A DNA stretch of 64,000 nt from Verrucomicrobiota bacterium. GTDB taxonomy: Bacteria > Verrucomicrobiota > Verrucomicrobiia > Opitutales > Opitutaceae. Positions within the stretch are counted from its first letter, which is position 1, and every line of letters starts with the position of its first letter. The position numbers were made by a program, and so were the translations under genes. Location of the stretch: assembly GCA_016222805.1 (NCBI GenBank), contig JACRQG010000030.1:174688-238687 (forward strand). Reading direction: 5' to 3'. The notes beneath the pieces are model-generated. The model had not been told where the DNA came from and did not search any database. It saw only the letters and a program-made list of their open reading frames with translations. Of this stretch, positions 17,332 to 28,900 are shown one piece after another.

Positions 17332-20300
17332 CTACAGATCGGCGGTCACGGTGAAGATGAACTGTCGCGGGTCGACGATGCGATAGGTGTGCGGGGTGCC
17401 GTCGGGGAAGGCGCCAATCGCCTGGAGACGGTTGCCCTTTTCCTGTAGGTTGCGGATGTTGAGCTGGAAGCTGGTCGCTGTCTTGTTGGCCCAGAGTCGC
17501 GTGCGGTAACGCAGGTTCAGGTCGAGGGAATAGTGTCCGGTGGTGCGCTTGCCGAAGAAACTGCCGGAGTCCCAGATCGGGCGGGTCCGGTCGAGTTCGG
17601 TGATGGTCGCCGGCAGCTGCTGTTTGCCGTAGTAACCGAGGAAGCCCTTGTCTTGGAAGCGGAGTGCGCCGCCGACCTCGACCTTCTTCCAGAGGTGATG
17701 TTCGGTCAGGCCGGCGAGCTTGTAGTTCGTGCTGAAACGCGCGGCGTACTTTCGCACCTGCGGATTGGGCGTGCCCTCCGACTGCTGCACGACGGCATAG
17801 GGCGAACCGACGAAGACCGCGAAGTTCTGGGCCGCGGTCTGGGAGCCGCCGTAGTTCGTCGTCCACCAGAGCTGGTTGGTGCGTTGATCCCGGATCGTCG
17901 TCCAAATCGGCATCCGCTCGCCGATCCACTGGGCGATGTCGGAGGAGACGTTGGCGTTGCGCGATTCGTTCTTCGTCACCGAGGCGGCGACCGTCCAGTA
18001 GTTGGTCGGATTGTAGTTCAGCTCGATTTCCTTGCCGGTGGCGATGATGTCGTTGGTCGAGGCGATCAGCCCGGCATCAAAGGCTGCCTCGATGGCCACC
18101 TGGCGTTCCCAGGGAATGCCCATCTGGCGACCGACCTCCGCCTCGATCTGGGCCTGCGACCAGGTGGGGTTCACCGCGGCCACCCACGCCAGCGCCTGCG
18201 TCTGGAGGAGGAAGGCGGCGGTCGAGGAAATGTCCATGCGGGTCACCCGCTGCGCGATCGTGCCGGCATCGCCGCCGCGGGCCTTGAGCTGCTTGGTCTC
18301 GTAGCTGTTGAAACGAAGGACAAAACGGTTGTCGAAGAGGTTGAGGGCAAAACCCTTGTCCTCCCCCTCACCCGAGGGATTCGGGAGTGGGCGCAGGTAG
18401 AGGTCGACGCGCGGATCCTGCGGCCGGAAGCTGTCGGAGCGATTGTACATCAGCGACAGGCCGCTGAGGGCCTGGCCAAGGAATCGATTGGCGCCGCCGC
18501 TGCGGGCCAGATCATTGATTGCCGCCCAACCGGCAAACGGGCGGACCACGGCGCCGCGCTGGGTCGTCGTCCCGCCATTGGCGCGGTAGTCGCCGACCGC
18601 CCAATGGTCGAGCGACTCATAGTCGAAGCTCATGCCGTCCGCGAGGAGCCGTTGCGGAGTGGAGCCATTCTTGACGTACTGGTCGTCGCGGCGCCGGCCG
18701 AAGGTTGTCACCACGCGCCCGTTGAGGAAGTGGCTCTGCACGACGCCGCCGAGCGACTTGAGAATGGTCTTGTTGTTGTTGGGGCCGCCGGTGCGGTCGG
18801 TCGTGGCAATCTGGCTGATGGTGATCGGCTCGCGCACCCAGCCGGTGGTGGGATTGCCGTAGAAGAAGGTGTAGTTTCCGGCGGCGAACTCGTACGGCGC
18901 GTAGTCGATGTTGTTACCCTGGTTGTCACCGAGGTAGTAGCGGTAATAGCCGCGGGTGATGTTGGCGGCGGCGGCGGGGCCCCCCGTGATCGCGCCCTGG
19001 TTCACTCGCGACACCCCGGCCGGAATCCAGCTGTGATTGCTGGAAATGCCGTCCTTGTAGGCGTAGCGGCGGTTGATGCGGTACTTGTACTCGTCGTAGC
19101 CGGAGAACTGATGGAGGCCGAGCCAGCGCCAGGCCGACTTCTCCCGGGTGAGATCGAGGCGGTAGCCGAGCTGGGCGCGGTAGGTATCCCACTTCGAGGG
19201 TTCCCAGGTGGTGAAGGGCTGGTCGACCCCCATGTAGGGACGGAGGTAGTACGGGTTGGGCGAACCGTCGATCAGGCGCTCATTCGGGTCAATCAGGAGC
19301 TGGCCCGACTGGCCGTTGGCGTTCAGTTCCCCCATGAGGTTGCGTTTGTAGCGCTGCGAGTCCTCCCGCATGAACGCAACCTGGGCATCGATGCGGTGCC
19401 GCGGCGTGTCGAGGAGGTTCTGGTCGATCTGGAAGGTCCCGGTGAAGGTGCGATCCATCACGCGGTTCATCGCCTGGAGGTTTTGCTCGGCCCAGTCGTA
19501 GATGGCCCGGCTGCTCACCGTGGGGGTGGTGGTGAAGAGGGGCTGGCCGGTGAAACGGCCGGCGGCGATCCCCGAGCCCGCGCTGACCGCCATGTACCGG
19601 AGGCTGCCGGAGCCGCTGCCAGGATTGGTGTTGAGCGTTGATCCCGAGGTGCCGACCATCTCGAGGCCGCCCGGGCCGATGTAGGCATAGAAGCGGCCGC
19701 TGCCGGTGAAGCTGCGGTTGAAGTAGTCGGGCACGTTGCCATCGGCGGTGATCGGGGTGGTGGTGCCAAGGCCGCCGTTGCCGATGGTCTGGCCGCCGAC
19801 GTGCACCACCTGGCCGACCGGATCCCAGGTGGGCCGGCCGCTGGCGATCCAGTAGGAAATGTTGTCGCGCGGCGGACTGGCGTTCGGACGGTTGCCGTTC
19901 ATCCGGTACACCGAATACGAGCCGGTGATCGTCGTCTTGGGAAAGGGGCGGTACTTCACCATGCCGTTATACCGAACCGTGTTCACGCCGGACGGCTTGC
20001 GAATGAAGGCATCGTGCTGGAACGACCCGCTCACCCGCACGGCGAGCAGCCCTTCCTTGAGCACGCGGTTGGCGTCGAGGCTCGTGCGATAGCCGCCGTA
20101 GCTGTCGGCGCGGGCCTGCACCTGGGTGCGGTGGCGCGCCAGATTGGCGGAGGCGGGCACCATGTTGAGGGTGCCGGAGGGGTTGCCGAGGCCGAAGACG
20201 CTGGCATTGGGCCCGCGACTGATCTCCACGGACTCGATGCCGAGCGGGTCCACCGGCACGCGTCCCATGGTCTCGAAGTTGCCCAGCGAGACATTGGCGG

Positions 20301-20850
20301 CGGCGATGCCGCGGATGCGGTTGGCGCCGGTGGGATTGAGGCTGACGTTCTCTTGGACGTCGCCGTTGCGGTTGACCTCGAAGTCGGTGTAGTTGCCGGT
20401 GCCCTCGGCGCTCGCGGTGTAGAGGAAGACGTCGTTGATATCGAGCATGCCGAAGTCGGCCATCTGGTCCTTCGTCATCACCGTGATGGAGGAGGCAAGG
20501 TCCTCGAGCTTCGTGTTGAAGCGCGTGCCGGACATCGTGTTCGTCGCGTAGTAGCCCTTGCTGTCGGAGACGACCTCGAAGGGTGAAAGCGTCACGACCT
20601 CGTCGGCGGGGCGCGTTCCGGGGGAGGTCGCGGCGGCCGCGCCGGCGGCCTGGCGCAGGTCGGCGTCGAGCGCGGCTTGTTCCGCGGAATCGAGGACGCC
20701 GTTGCGGTTGGTGTCGTAGCGCGCGAGGGTGGCGGGGTCGGGGGCGGGTCTCGGCGCGACCTGGGCGGGAAGGGAGGGGAGGAGGAGCAGGGCGCCGGCG
20801 AAAGCGCCGAGGGTGCGCAGGCTGGGGAGGACAATCGGGTTGGTGTTCAT
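17332..20850 (-). CDS. TonB-dependent receptor 1 with EF-hand
   Basis: A 1172-residue outer-membrane receptor. The ATG at 20850 gives a signal peptide (about 1-30, ending LPSLPAQ). A canonical EF-hand loop DTNRNGVLDSAE occupies residues 46-57, ahead of the TonB-box-like VVTLSPFEVV and the plug (SSITVMTKDQMADFGMLDIN, later GIESVEISRGPNAS). The remainder has the aromatic, alternating pattern of the 22-stranded barrel. There is no N-terminal carboxypeptidase-like domain, unlike the receptors at 55373 and 62915. It is monocistronic, with a terminator directly after it. Substrate unknown; related Opitutaceae receptors are often linked to glycan or siderophore import. Confidence 0.9.
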   Translation of the reverse strand: MNTNPIVLPSLRTLGAFAGALLLLPSLPAQVAPRPAPDPATLARYDTNRNGVLDSAEQAALDADLRQAAGAAAATSPGTRPADEVVTLSPFEVVSDSKGYYATNTMSGTRFNTKLEDLASSITVMTKDQMADFGMLDINDVFLYTASAEGTGNYTDFEVNRNGDVQENVSLNPTGANRIRGIAAANVSLGNFETMGRVPVDPLGIESVEISRGPNASVFGLGNPSGTLNMVPASANLARHRTQVQARADSYGGYRTSLDANRVLKEGLLAVRVSGSFQHDAFIRKPSGVNTVRYNGMVKYRPFPKTTITGSYSVYRMNGNRPNASPPRDNISYWIASGRPTWDPVGQVVHVGGQTIGNGGLGTTTPITADGNVPDYFNRSFTGSGRFYAYIGPGGLEMVGTSGSTLNTNPGSGSGSLRYMAVSAGSGIAAGRFTGQPLFTTTPTVSSRAIYDWAEQNLQAMNRVMDRTFTGTFQIDQNLLDTPRHRIDAQVAFMREDSQRYKRNLMGELNANGQSGQLLIDPNERLIDGSPNPYYLRPYMGVDQPFTTWEPSKWDTYRAQLGYRLDLTREKSAWRWLGLHQFSGYDEYKYRINRRYAYKDGISSNHSWIPAGVSRVNQGAITGGPAAAANITRGYYRYYLGDNQGNNIDYAPYEFAAGNYTFFYGNPTTGWVREPITISQIATTDRTGGPNNNKTILKSLGGVVQSHFLNGRVVTTFGRRRDDQYVKNGSTPQRLLADGMSFDYESLDHWAVGDYRANGGTTTQRGAVVRPFAGWAAINDLARSGGANRFLGQALSGLSLMYNRSDSFRPQDPRVDLYLRPLPNPSGEGEDKGFALNLFDNRFVLRFNSYETKQLKARGGDAGTIAQRVTRMDISSTAAFLLQTQALAWVAAVNPTWSQAQIEAEVGRQMGIPWERQVAIEAAFDAGLIASTNDIIATGKEIELNYNPTNYWTVAASVTKNESRNANVSSDIAQWIGERMPIWTTIRDQRTNQLWWTTNYGGSQTAAQNFAVFVGSPYAVVQQSEGTPNPQVRKYAARFSTNYKLAGLTEHHLWKKVEVGGALRFQDKGFLGYYGKQQLPATITELDRTRPIWDSGSFFGKRTTGHYSLDLNLRYRTRLWANKTATSFQLNIRNLQEKGNRLQAIGAFPDGTPHTYRIVDPRQFIFTVTADL

Positions 20851-21256
20851 CGCAGAGGGGTTGGCTCCAGGGCCGGGGTGTTTCCGAGCGGTCCGACGCG
20901 GACACGTGTCCACGCCGCTAGCGAAGTGAAAGTGCCGGAATTCTCAAGGGCGAGAGGGAGGCCGGCGGACAGTCCGTTGCCGCCGTTGGACGGGCCTCTC
21001 TCCATGCCGGTCGCTGGAAACCGCCCCGGCCGCTGTCTCCAGTGGATCTAAACTCGAACCTGGTCGCGCGGCTCCGCGCCGCGGGGCCGGGTGGCGCGGG
21101 CGCGTGGCGCCGGCGCGGCCGACGGATCTCACATCGGCCGCGCTTTCGCCTGCCGCTCAAGTGCAGCTACAACTGGGAGCGGTATCTCCGGCTCACCGCC
21201 GCGTCGGGCAAGGGTAATCCGATCGCGGCGGCGAAACGCGTGCGGGCAAGGCCCGC
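20851..21256. other. 406-base intergenic region between thrS and receptor 1
   Basis: No convincing gene. It holds the 5' region of receptor 1, including the perfect 12-base palindrome GGACACGTGTCC (20900-20911), about 50 bases before the start. A 10-pair hairpin (21113-21143, core CGCGGCCGA/TCGGCCGCG) and a 6-pair hairpin directly after the thrS stop (GCGGGC-AAG-GCCCGC, 21242-21256) follow. Short open frames here lack any recognisable protein pattern. Confidence 0.6.
20900..20911. promoter_or_regulatory. 12-base palindrome upstream of TonB receptor 1
   Basis: GGACACGTGTCC is a perfect palindrome located 50 bases upstream of the receptor start. Its size and position suit a dimeric repressor or activator site; no regulator gene is adjacent to name it. 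Confidence 0.35.
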
Positions 21257-23185
21257 TCAGGCCGGGGCGGCGGCGGGCTTCTTCTTGTCCGGGAGCGCGC
21301 GGGTGGCGGCTTCGAGCTTGAGCTTCGCGACGCAGGCGTCGGTGGTCAGCACGCCCTCGTCGCCGCGGGCGCGGGAACGCACCGAGACGCTGTTGGCTTC
21401 GGCTTCCTTCTGGCCGATCACGAGGGTGTAGGGGACCTTGTCGATCTCGGCGCGGCGGATCTTGGCCCCGAGTTTGTCGCTGTGCTCATCGAGCGTGGCG
21501 CGCAGCCCCTCGGCCTTGAGGCGGGCGAGGAGCGTGCGCGCGTACTCGATGGTCTTTTCGCTGATCGGCACGAGGCGGACCTGCTCGGGCGCGAGCCAGA
21601 GGGGGAAGTCGCCGGCGAAGTGCTCGATCAGCACGCCGCAGAAGCGCTCCATCGAACCGAACGGGGCGCGGTGGATCATCACCGGACGGTGCGGCTGGTT
21701 GTCGGCGCCGATGTAGGAGAGGTCGAACCGGATCGGGAGGTTGTAGTCGACCTGCACGGTGCCGAGCTGCCATTCGCGGCCGATCACGTCCTTGATCACG
21801 AAGTCGATCTTCGGGCCGTAGAAGGCGGCTTCGCCGGGTTCCTCGGTGAAGGGCACGCCCAGGGTCTTGGCGGCCTCGCGGCACGCGGCCTCCGCCTTGT
21901 CCCAGTTGGCGGCGTCGCCGGTGTACTTGTTGGAATCCGGATCCCGCAGGCCGACGCGCACGCGGTAGTCCTGCATGCCGAGGGTGGTGAGTACGATCTT
22001 CACGAGCGAGAGGCAGCCCAGCACCTCCTGCGCGACCTGTTCCTCGGTGCAGAACAGGTGGGCGTCGTCCTGGGTGAAGCCGCGGACGCGCGTCATGCCG
22101 TTGAGTTCGCCGCTCTGTTCCCAGCGGTAGACGGTGCCGAACTCCGCGAGGCGGATGGGCAGGTCGCGGTAGGAGTGCGGCTGCGAGGCGAAGATCTTGA
22201 TGTGATGCGGGCAGTTCATCGGCTTCAGCATGAAGCCGCCGAGGAGCTGGTCGTCGGGGCGGACGCGGTCGGGCGTGATGGTTTCACGGCCGGTGCGGGC
22301 GTTGATCTGGTCGCGGAGCTGGCCCGAGACCGCGTCGAGGCGGGCGTAGACCTCGGCGCACGAGCAGTTCTCGGCCAGGGCCTGGGCGAGCGACTCGTTT
22401 TCGATCACCGGCGAGAACTGCGATTCCTTGTAGTAGGGGAAGTGGCCGGAGGTCTTGTAGAGCTCGAGCTTGCCGATGTGCGGCGTGAAGACCTGGGAGT
22501 AACCCTGCTTGCGCAGTTCCTCGCTGATGAAGGTCTGCAGTTCCTGGCGGATGATCGCGCCGTTGGGCGTCCAGAGAATCAGGCCCTGGCCGACGTCCTC
22601 GTCGATGTGGAAGAGCTTGAGCTCCCGGCCGAGCTTCCGGTGGTCGCGGAGCCTGGCCTGCTCGAGCTGCGTGAGGTACTGGGCCAGTTCGTCCTTGGTG
22701 GCAAACGCGGTGCCGTAGATGCGCTGGAGCTGCTTGTTCTTCTCGTCGCCGCGGTGATACGCACCGGCGATGGAGAGGAGCTTGAAGGCCTTCAGCTTCG
22801 AGGTGTAGCGCACGTGGGTGCCGGCGCAAAGGTCGATGAACTCGCCGTTCTGGTAGAACGAGATCTTCTCCCCCTCGGGGATGTCGGCGAGGCGGCCGAG
22901 CTTGTAGCGTTCCTGGCCGATGCGCTTGATGATCTCCACCGCCTCCTCGCGCGAGACCTCCTTGCGGAGGAAGGGCTGGTTCTCGTCGGCGACCTTCTTC
23001 ATCTCCGCCTCGATCCGGACGAGGTCCTCGGCGGTGAACTTGTGGTCGAGATCGAGATCGTAGTAGAACCCGGTGTCGGTGGGGGGGCCGATGTCGAGCT
23101 TGGCCTCGGGGAAGAGGCGGAGGACGGCGGTCGCCAGCACGTGGGAGCACGAGTGGCGGAGTTCTTCGAGCGGTGTCATGGCCAT
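21257..23185 (-). CDS. thrS: Threonyl-tRNA synthetase lacking the TGS domain
   Basis: Class IIa synthetase, 642 residues. It starts directly at the editing domain (LRHSCSHVLATA with the HxxxH motif), so the roughly 60-residue N-terminal TGS domain of E. coli ThrRS is missing. The editing domain also carries DLCAGTHVRYT. The catalytic domain has GFMLKPMNCPHHIKIF, motif 2 around TRVRGFTQDDAHLF and motif 3 HRAPFGSMERF. Between GHFPYYKESQF and the KPMNCP zinc-site segment lies an insertion of about 50 residues (around CSCAEVYARLDAVSGQLRDQ). The anticodon domain ends with a lysine/alanine tail. The gene lies 50 bases after cysS on the same strand. ATG 23185 or 23179 may be the start. Confidence 0.94.
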   Translation of the reverse strand: MAMTPLEELRHSCSHVLATAVLRLFPEAKLDIGPPTDTGFYYDLDLDHKFTAEDLVRIEAEMKKVADENQPFLRKEVSREEAVEIIKRIGQERYKLGRLADIPEGEKISFYQNGEFIDLCAGTHVRYTSKLKAFKLLSIAGAYHRGDEKNKQLQRIYGTAFATKDELAQYLTQLEQARLRDHRKLGRELKLFHIDEDVGQGLILWTPNGAIIRQELQTFISEELRKQGYSQVFTPHIGKLELYKTSGHFPYYKESQFSPVIENESLAQALAENCSCAEVYARLDAVSGQLRDQINARTGRETITPDRVRPDDQLLGGFMLKPMNCPHHIKIFASQPHSYRDLPIRLAEFGTVYRWEQSGELNGMTRVRGFTQDDAHLFCTEEQVAQEVLGCLSLVKIVLTTLGMQDYRVRVGLRDPDSNKYTGDAANWDKAEAACREAAKTLGVPFTEEPGEAAFYGPKIDFVIKDVIGREWQLGTVQVDYNLPIRFDLSYIGADNQPHRPVMIHRAPFGSMERFCGVLIEHFAGDFPLWLAPEQVRLVPISEKTIEYARTLLARLKAEGLRATLDEHSDKLGAKIRRAEIDKVPYTLVIGQKEAEANSVSVRSRARGDEGVLTTDACVAKLKLEAATRALPDKKKPAAAPA

Positions 23186-23235
23186 GGTTGGGAGGGTGGT
23201 CCTGCGTACGGTTGCAGGGCCGGAAAAAGGGGAGG

Positions 23236-24600
<1,365 letters not shown>

Positions 24601-24717
24601 GGCGGGTGGGCGGAAGCCGTCAACTAGGCCCGAACCGGGCGGGTCTTTCGACCATTTTTTTCAGGATAAGCGTGGATCCGGGCGGCCGAAGCGTTATCGG
24701 TTCGGTCCCGTTTTGCC

Positions 24718-25728
24718 ATGGAAACCGCCTTCAAGCTCGATTTGCTGCATCGCCCCCGCCGCCTGCGCCGCACAGCCACCCGCCGCGCGATGGTGGAGGA
24801 AACGGTCCTCCGGCCGGCCGATTTCATCGCCCCGCTGTTCGTCGTCGAGGGCAAGGCGCCCCCGGACGAGATCCGGTCGATGCCGGGAGTGTTCCGCCTC
24901 GGCCTCCCGGACCTCGTCAAGGAATGCCGCGCCCTCTTCAAGCTGGGGGTGCCGGCGGTGGCCCTGTTTCCCAAGCTCGATCCGAAGCTCAAGGACCCGG
25001 AAGGCACCCAGGCGCTCAACGAGGACACCCTGGTCCTGCGCGCCGTGCGGGCGGTGAAGAAGGCCGTGCCCGAGCTCGTGGTGATCACGGATGTCGCGCT
25101 CGATCCCTATACCAGCCATGGACACGACGGCGTGCTGACGCCGGCGCAGGACGACGTGGAAAACGATCGCACGGTGGGGATCCTCGCGCGGATGGCGGTG
25201 CTTCAGGCCCAGGCGGGGGTCGATTTCGTGGCGCCGAGCGACATGATGGACGGGCGGGTGGGGGCGGTGCGGCGGGCGCTCGACGCCGCCGGCTACACCA
25301 ACACCGGAATCCTCGCCTATTCGGCGAAGTACAACTCCGCCTACTACGGTCCGTTCCGCGATGCCGTCGGAAGCGCCCAGGCGGCCGGCACGCGGCTGCT
25401 CAGCAAGGCGACGTACCAGATGAACCCTGCCAACCGCCGCGAGGCGATCACCGAGGTCCTCCTCGACGAGGCCGAAGGGGCCGACATCGTGATGGTGAAG
25501 CCGGCCGGGATGTACCTCGACATCATCCGGGACGTGCGCGAGGCGACGCGCCGTCCGGTGGCGGCTTACCAGATCTCGGGCGAGTACGCGCAGATTCACG
25601 CCGCGGCGCGGCTGGGCTGGCTGGACCTGGCCCGCTGCCGCCACGAGTCGCTGCTCGCGATCAAACGCGCCGGGGCCGACTTGATCCTGACCTATTTTGC
25701 GAAGGACATGGCGGCTGCGTTGCGGTAG
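24718..25728 (+). CDS. hemB: Delta-aminolevulinic acid dehydratase, Mg-type
   Basis: Condenses two 5-aminolevulinate molecules to porphobilinogen in tetrapyrrole synthesis; 336 residues. The two active-site lysines lie in AYSAKYNSAYYGP and VMVKPAGMYLD. The metal-site segment reads DVALDPYTSHGHDG: the three zinc-binding cysteines of human/yeast enzymes are replaced by Ala, Asp and Asp, which marks the zinc-independent, Mg-stimulated class. The gene is preceded by a short promoter-like region and stands divergent from cysS. Confidence 0.96.
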   Translation: METAFKLDLLHRPRRLRRTATRRAMVEETVLRPADFIAPLFVVEGKAPPDEIRSMPGVFRLGLPDLVKECRALFKLGVPAVALFPKLDPKLKDPEGTQALNEDTLVLRAVRAVKKAVPELVVITDVALDPYTSHGHDGVLTPAQDDVENDRTVGILARMAVLQAQAGVDFVAPSDMMDGRVGAVRRALDAAGYTNTGILAYSAKYNSAYYGPFRDAVGSAQAAGTRLLSKATYQMNPANRREAITEVLLDEAEGADIVMVKPAGMYLDIIRDVREATRRPVAAYQISGEYAQIHAAARLGWLDLARCRHESLLAIKRAGADLILTYFAKDMAAALR

Positions 25729-25900
25729 CACCCCGGTCCGGCAGGGACGGGACCGATTCCTCCTTTCCCCGGCATTAGCCGGCGGGTAGGCGGACTGAAA
25801 CGATCGGACTGACTGCCGCGTCTTACGCCCGTTGGCTTGTCGATTGCTGGGCGTGAATTTGACTTTGTCGGTGTTCGTGCGCCCGGTCCCTTTTCCCGCC

Positions 25901-28900
25901 ATGACTACCACTACCCTGAAGAACGTTCGCCGCCTCCCGATCCTCGTCGTTCTCGTGCTCACTGCCGCCGGCAGTCTCGCGCGGGCGCAAGTGGCACCCG
26001 CCCCCGCTCTTCCCGCCGAAGAGGAAAAGAAGCGGGATACCGTGTTGATGGAGGCCTTCACGGTGACCGGCAGCAATATCCGCCGGCTCGACGAGGAGAA
26101 GACCCTGCCAGTGACAGTGCTGACCATGGAGGATCTCGATCTCCGTGCCGCCGCGACGGCCGCGGACCTGTTCGAGACCCTCTCGATCGGGGGCCCGATC
26201 ACGCTCGATGAAGGCAACACCCTCGGCGCCGATGCCCGCGGCGACAACGTCGCCATCAACCTGCGCGGCATCGGTTCGGGCAACACGCTGGTCCTGCTCA
26301 ATGGCCGCCGCCTGCCGCGCCACCCGGTCAGCATGAGCGAGGGCAGCGTGCCGTCCCTTTCCTACAACATCAACAACCTGCCGACGGCGGCGATCGGGCG
26401 CGTCGAGGTGCTCCGCGACGGGGCTTCCGCCATCTACGGCACGGATGCCGCCGCCGGCGTCGTCAACTCGATCACCCGCAGCCGCTTCGACGGACTGTCG
26501 GTGCGCGCCCGTGGCAGCGTGACCCAGCACGGCGGGGGCAACGACTGGAACGTTGAGGTCACCGAGGGGCGGAACTTCAATGGCGGCAAGAGCAACCTGC
26601 TCATGACGCTGGACTATTACCATCGCGACCACCTCTGGCTCGCGCAGCGCAAGTTCAGCCGCAACCAGGATATTCGTGTGACCCGCAACGTGCCTCCGCC
26701 CTGGGATGGGGTGCCGATTACCGACACCGCCGGGGTGGTGTCGCGCGACAACGACTTCGACAACCGGCTCAGCACCGATTCGAGCTACTACGGCGGGTTC
26801 GTGCGCGGGGTTTACGACAACACCGGTTCCTTCGTCGGGGCGCGGCCCACGGGGAATCGCGGCATCATCACCACCTCCGGCAGCACGTCCGCGACGATGG
26901 CGACCAACGGCACCTTCTACCTGATTCCCCTCGTCGACGGCAGCATCGGGTTCCGGCAGACCCTGCCGTCCCACAACATCGACGACTTCACGGTCAACTG
27001 GTACCTGAATCCCAACCTGGACCGGCCCATCCTGCCCAAGAGCGATCGCGCGAGTTTCACCGCGATGTTGCGCCATCGTCTCCAGGACAACCTCGAGGTC
27101 TTCGCCGAGGCGCTGGGTTATCGGGCGTTGTCCTTCACCGGGCGTTATCCGACGAGCTTCGATGTCGCGACGGACCACAACATCTACGTCAGCGCCGACA
27201 ATCCCTTCAATCCGTTCGGCACGCGGTTTTACCATCCCACGGGTGCGCCCAATGCCGATGGCACGCCACGCCTGGTGGGCGAACCTGCGCAGGTTTCCTT
27301 CCTCAGTGGCGTCGGCGTGATTCCCCGCGATTTCAAACCCCGCCGCATCATCGTGCATTCCGAGGCCTACCGCTTTGTCGCCGGGCTGCGCGGCAAGCTG
27401 CGCCACGACTGGGAGTGGGAGTCCGGCGTGCTTTACGGCCGCAGCAAGACCCGCGACGAGGAGGAGTATGCGGTCCGCGAAAGCCGCCTCCGCGCGGCCC
27501 TGACCACCTCGGACCCGGCGAAGGCCTTCAACCCGTTCAACTACACCTTCAAGCTGGTGGCGCAGCCGGGCAACACGACCAACCCCTACCTCCTGATGGT
27601 GGACAAGCCCTACAGCAACCCGGAGGCGCTGACCAACTCGCTTTACGACAACTTCGTCCGCGAGGGCCGCACGCAGCTCGCGAGCTGGGATCTGCGCCTC
27701 AACGGCACCGTGTTTGATCGTTTCTGGGGCGGGCCGATCGGGGTCGCGCTCGGTGGGGAGTTCCGCTGGGAGGATTACCGCGACTACCGGCCTCCCTATG
27801 CCGGCCGGAATCCAGCCAACGCGCCCTGGAACGGCAACCCGAACGATCCCACCAATCTCTTCTATGGTCCGAACGAGAACGACTTTCTCGCGCTCAGTCC
27901 CAACGTGAACCTCTATTCGTCGCGGACCGTGGCCTCGGCCTTCGGCGAACTCCTGCTGCCCTTCATCGGCCGGGCCAATCGGATGCGGTATGCGCGCTCG
28001 CTCGAACTCTCGCTCGCGGGCCGCGCCGAGCGGTTTTCCGACTTCGGGCGCACCGCCAAGCCGAAGCTCGGTTTAAACTTCCGTCCCAACGAGTGGATCT
28101 TCGTCCGCGCCAGCACCGCCGGTTCCTTCCGGGCGCCGAACCTGGTGCAGAACAACCCGACGCCGCTCCAGCGCTCCGGCGATACCTACAACGACATCTA
28201 TCGTTCAGAGGTGACGGGGCTTAATCGCGACTCCAGTGCGGTCCCGGTGATTTTTCGGCAGGGTAATTCCTCCCTGAAGCCGGAGAACTCCAAGTCCTTC
28301 ACCGGCGGCGTGGCGATCTCCGCGCCGTTTTATCGCGGGTTGACGGTCACGGTGGACTACTGGCGGATCGATCAGCGCGACGTCATTTCCGCCGCGACCA
28401 TCGCGTCCCAGCTCACCTACGACGAGGAGTTGCTCGATGGCGCCACGCAGAAGGCCCTCGCGGCCGGGACGCCGCTCGACCGAATCGACCTCGGCAGCGG
28501 CACTGAGGCGTACGTCGGCAACCCGAAGGTGAAGCGCGATGCGGTCACGCCGGCCGACACTGCCGCCTTCAATACCTTCAATGCCGGGCGCCCGGCGAGC
28601 CAGCAGCGCGCCCCGGTGGGGCAGGTGAAGTCGGTCGTGACCGATTACGTCAACCTCGCGGGCCGCGAGGTCGAGGGCCTGGACTTTGGTCTGGAGCTGC
28701 GGTTGCCGAAAACCCGCCTCGGCCAGGGCACCATTCGCGGCGATGCGGCCTACCTGCTCAAGTCCGACACGACGGCGGACCCCGGGGCACCTGCCATCAC
28801 CAACATCAACCGCGACGGGCGCACGCGCTTCCGGGGCGACATCGGCCTGACGTGGCGGACCGGCCGTTGGACCGGCGGCTGGTACACCAACTACTACGGC

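Noticed and set aside
24660..24700. GATAA/TTATC inverted repeat before hemB as an operator
   Set aside because: Only five bases pair, with a long GC-rich spacer; this is too weak to separate from chance.
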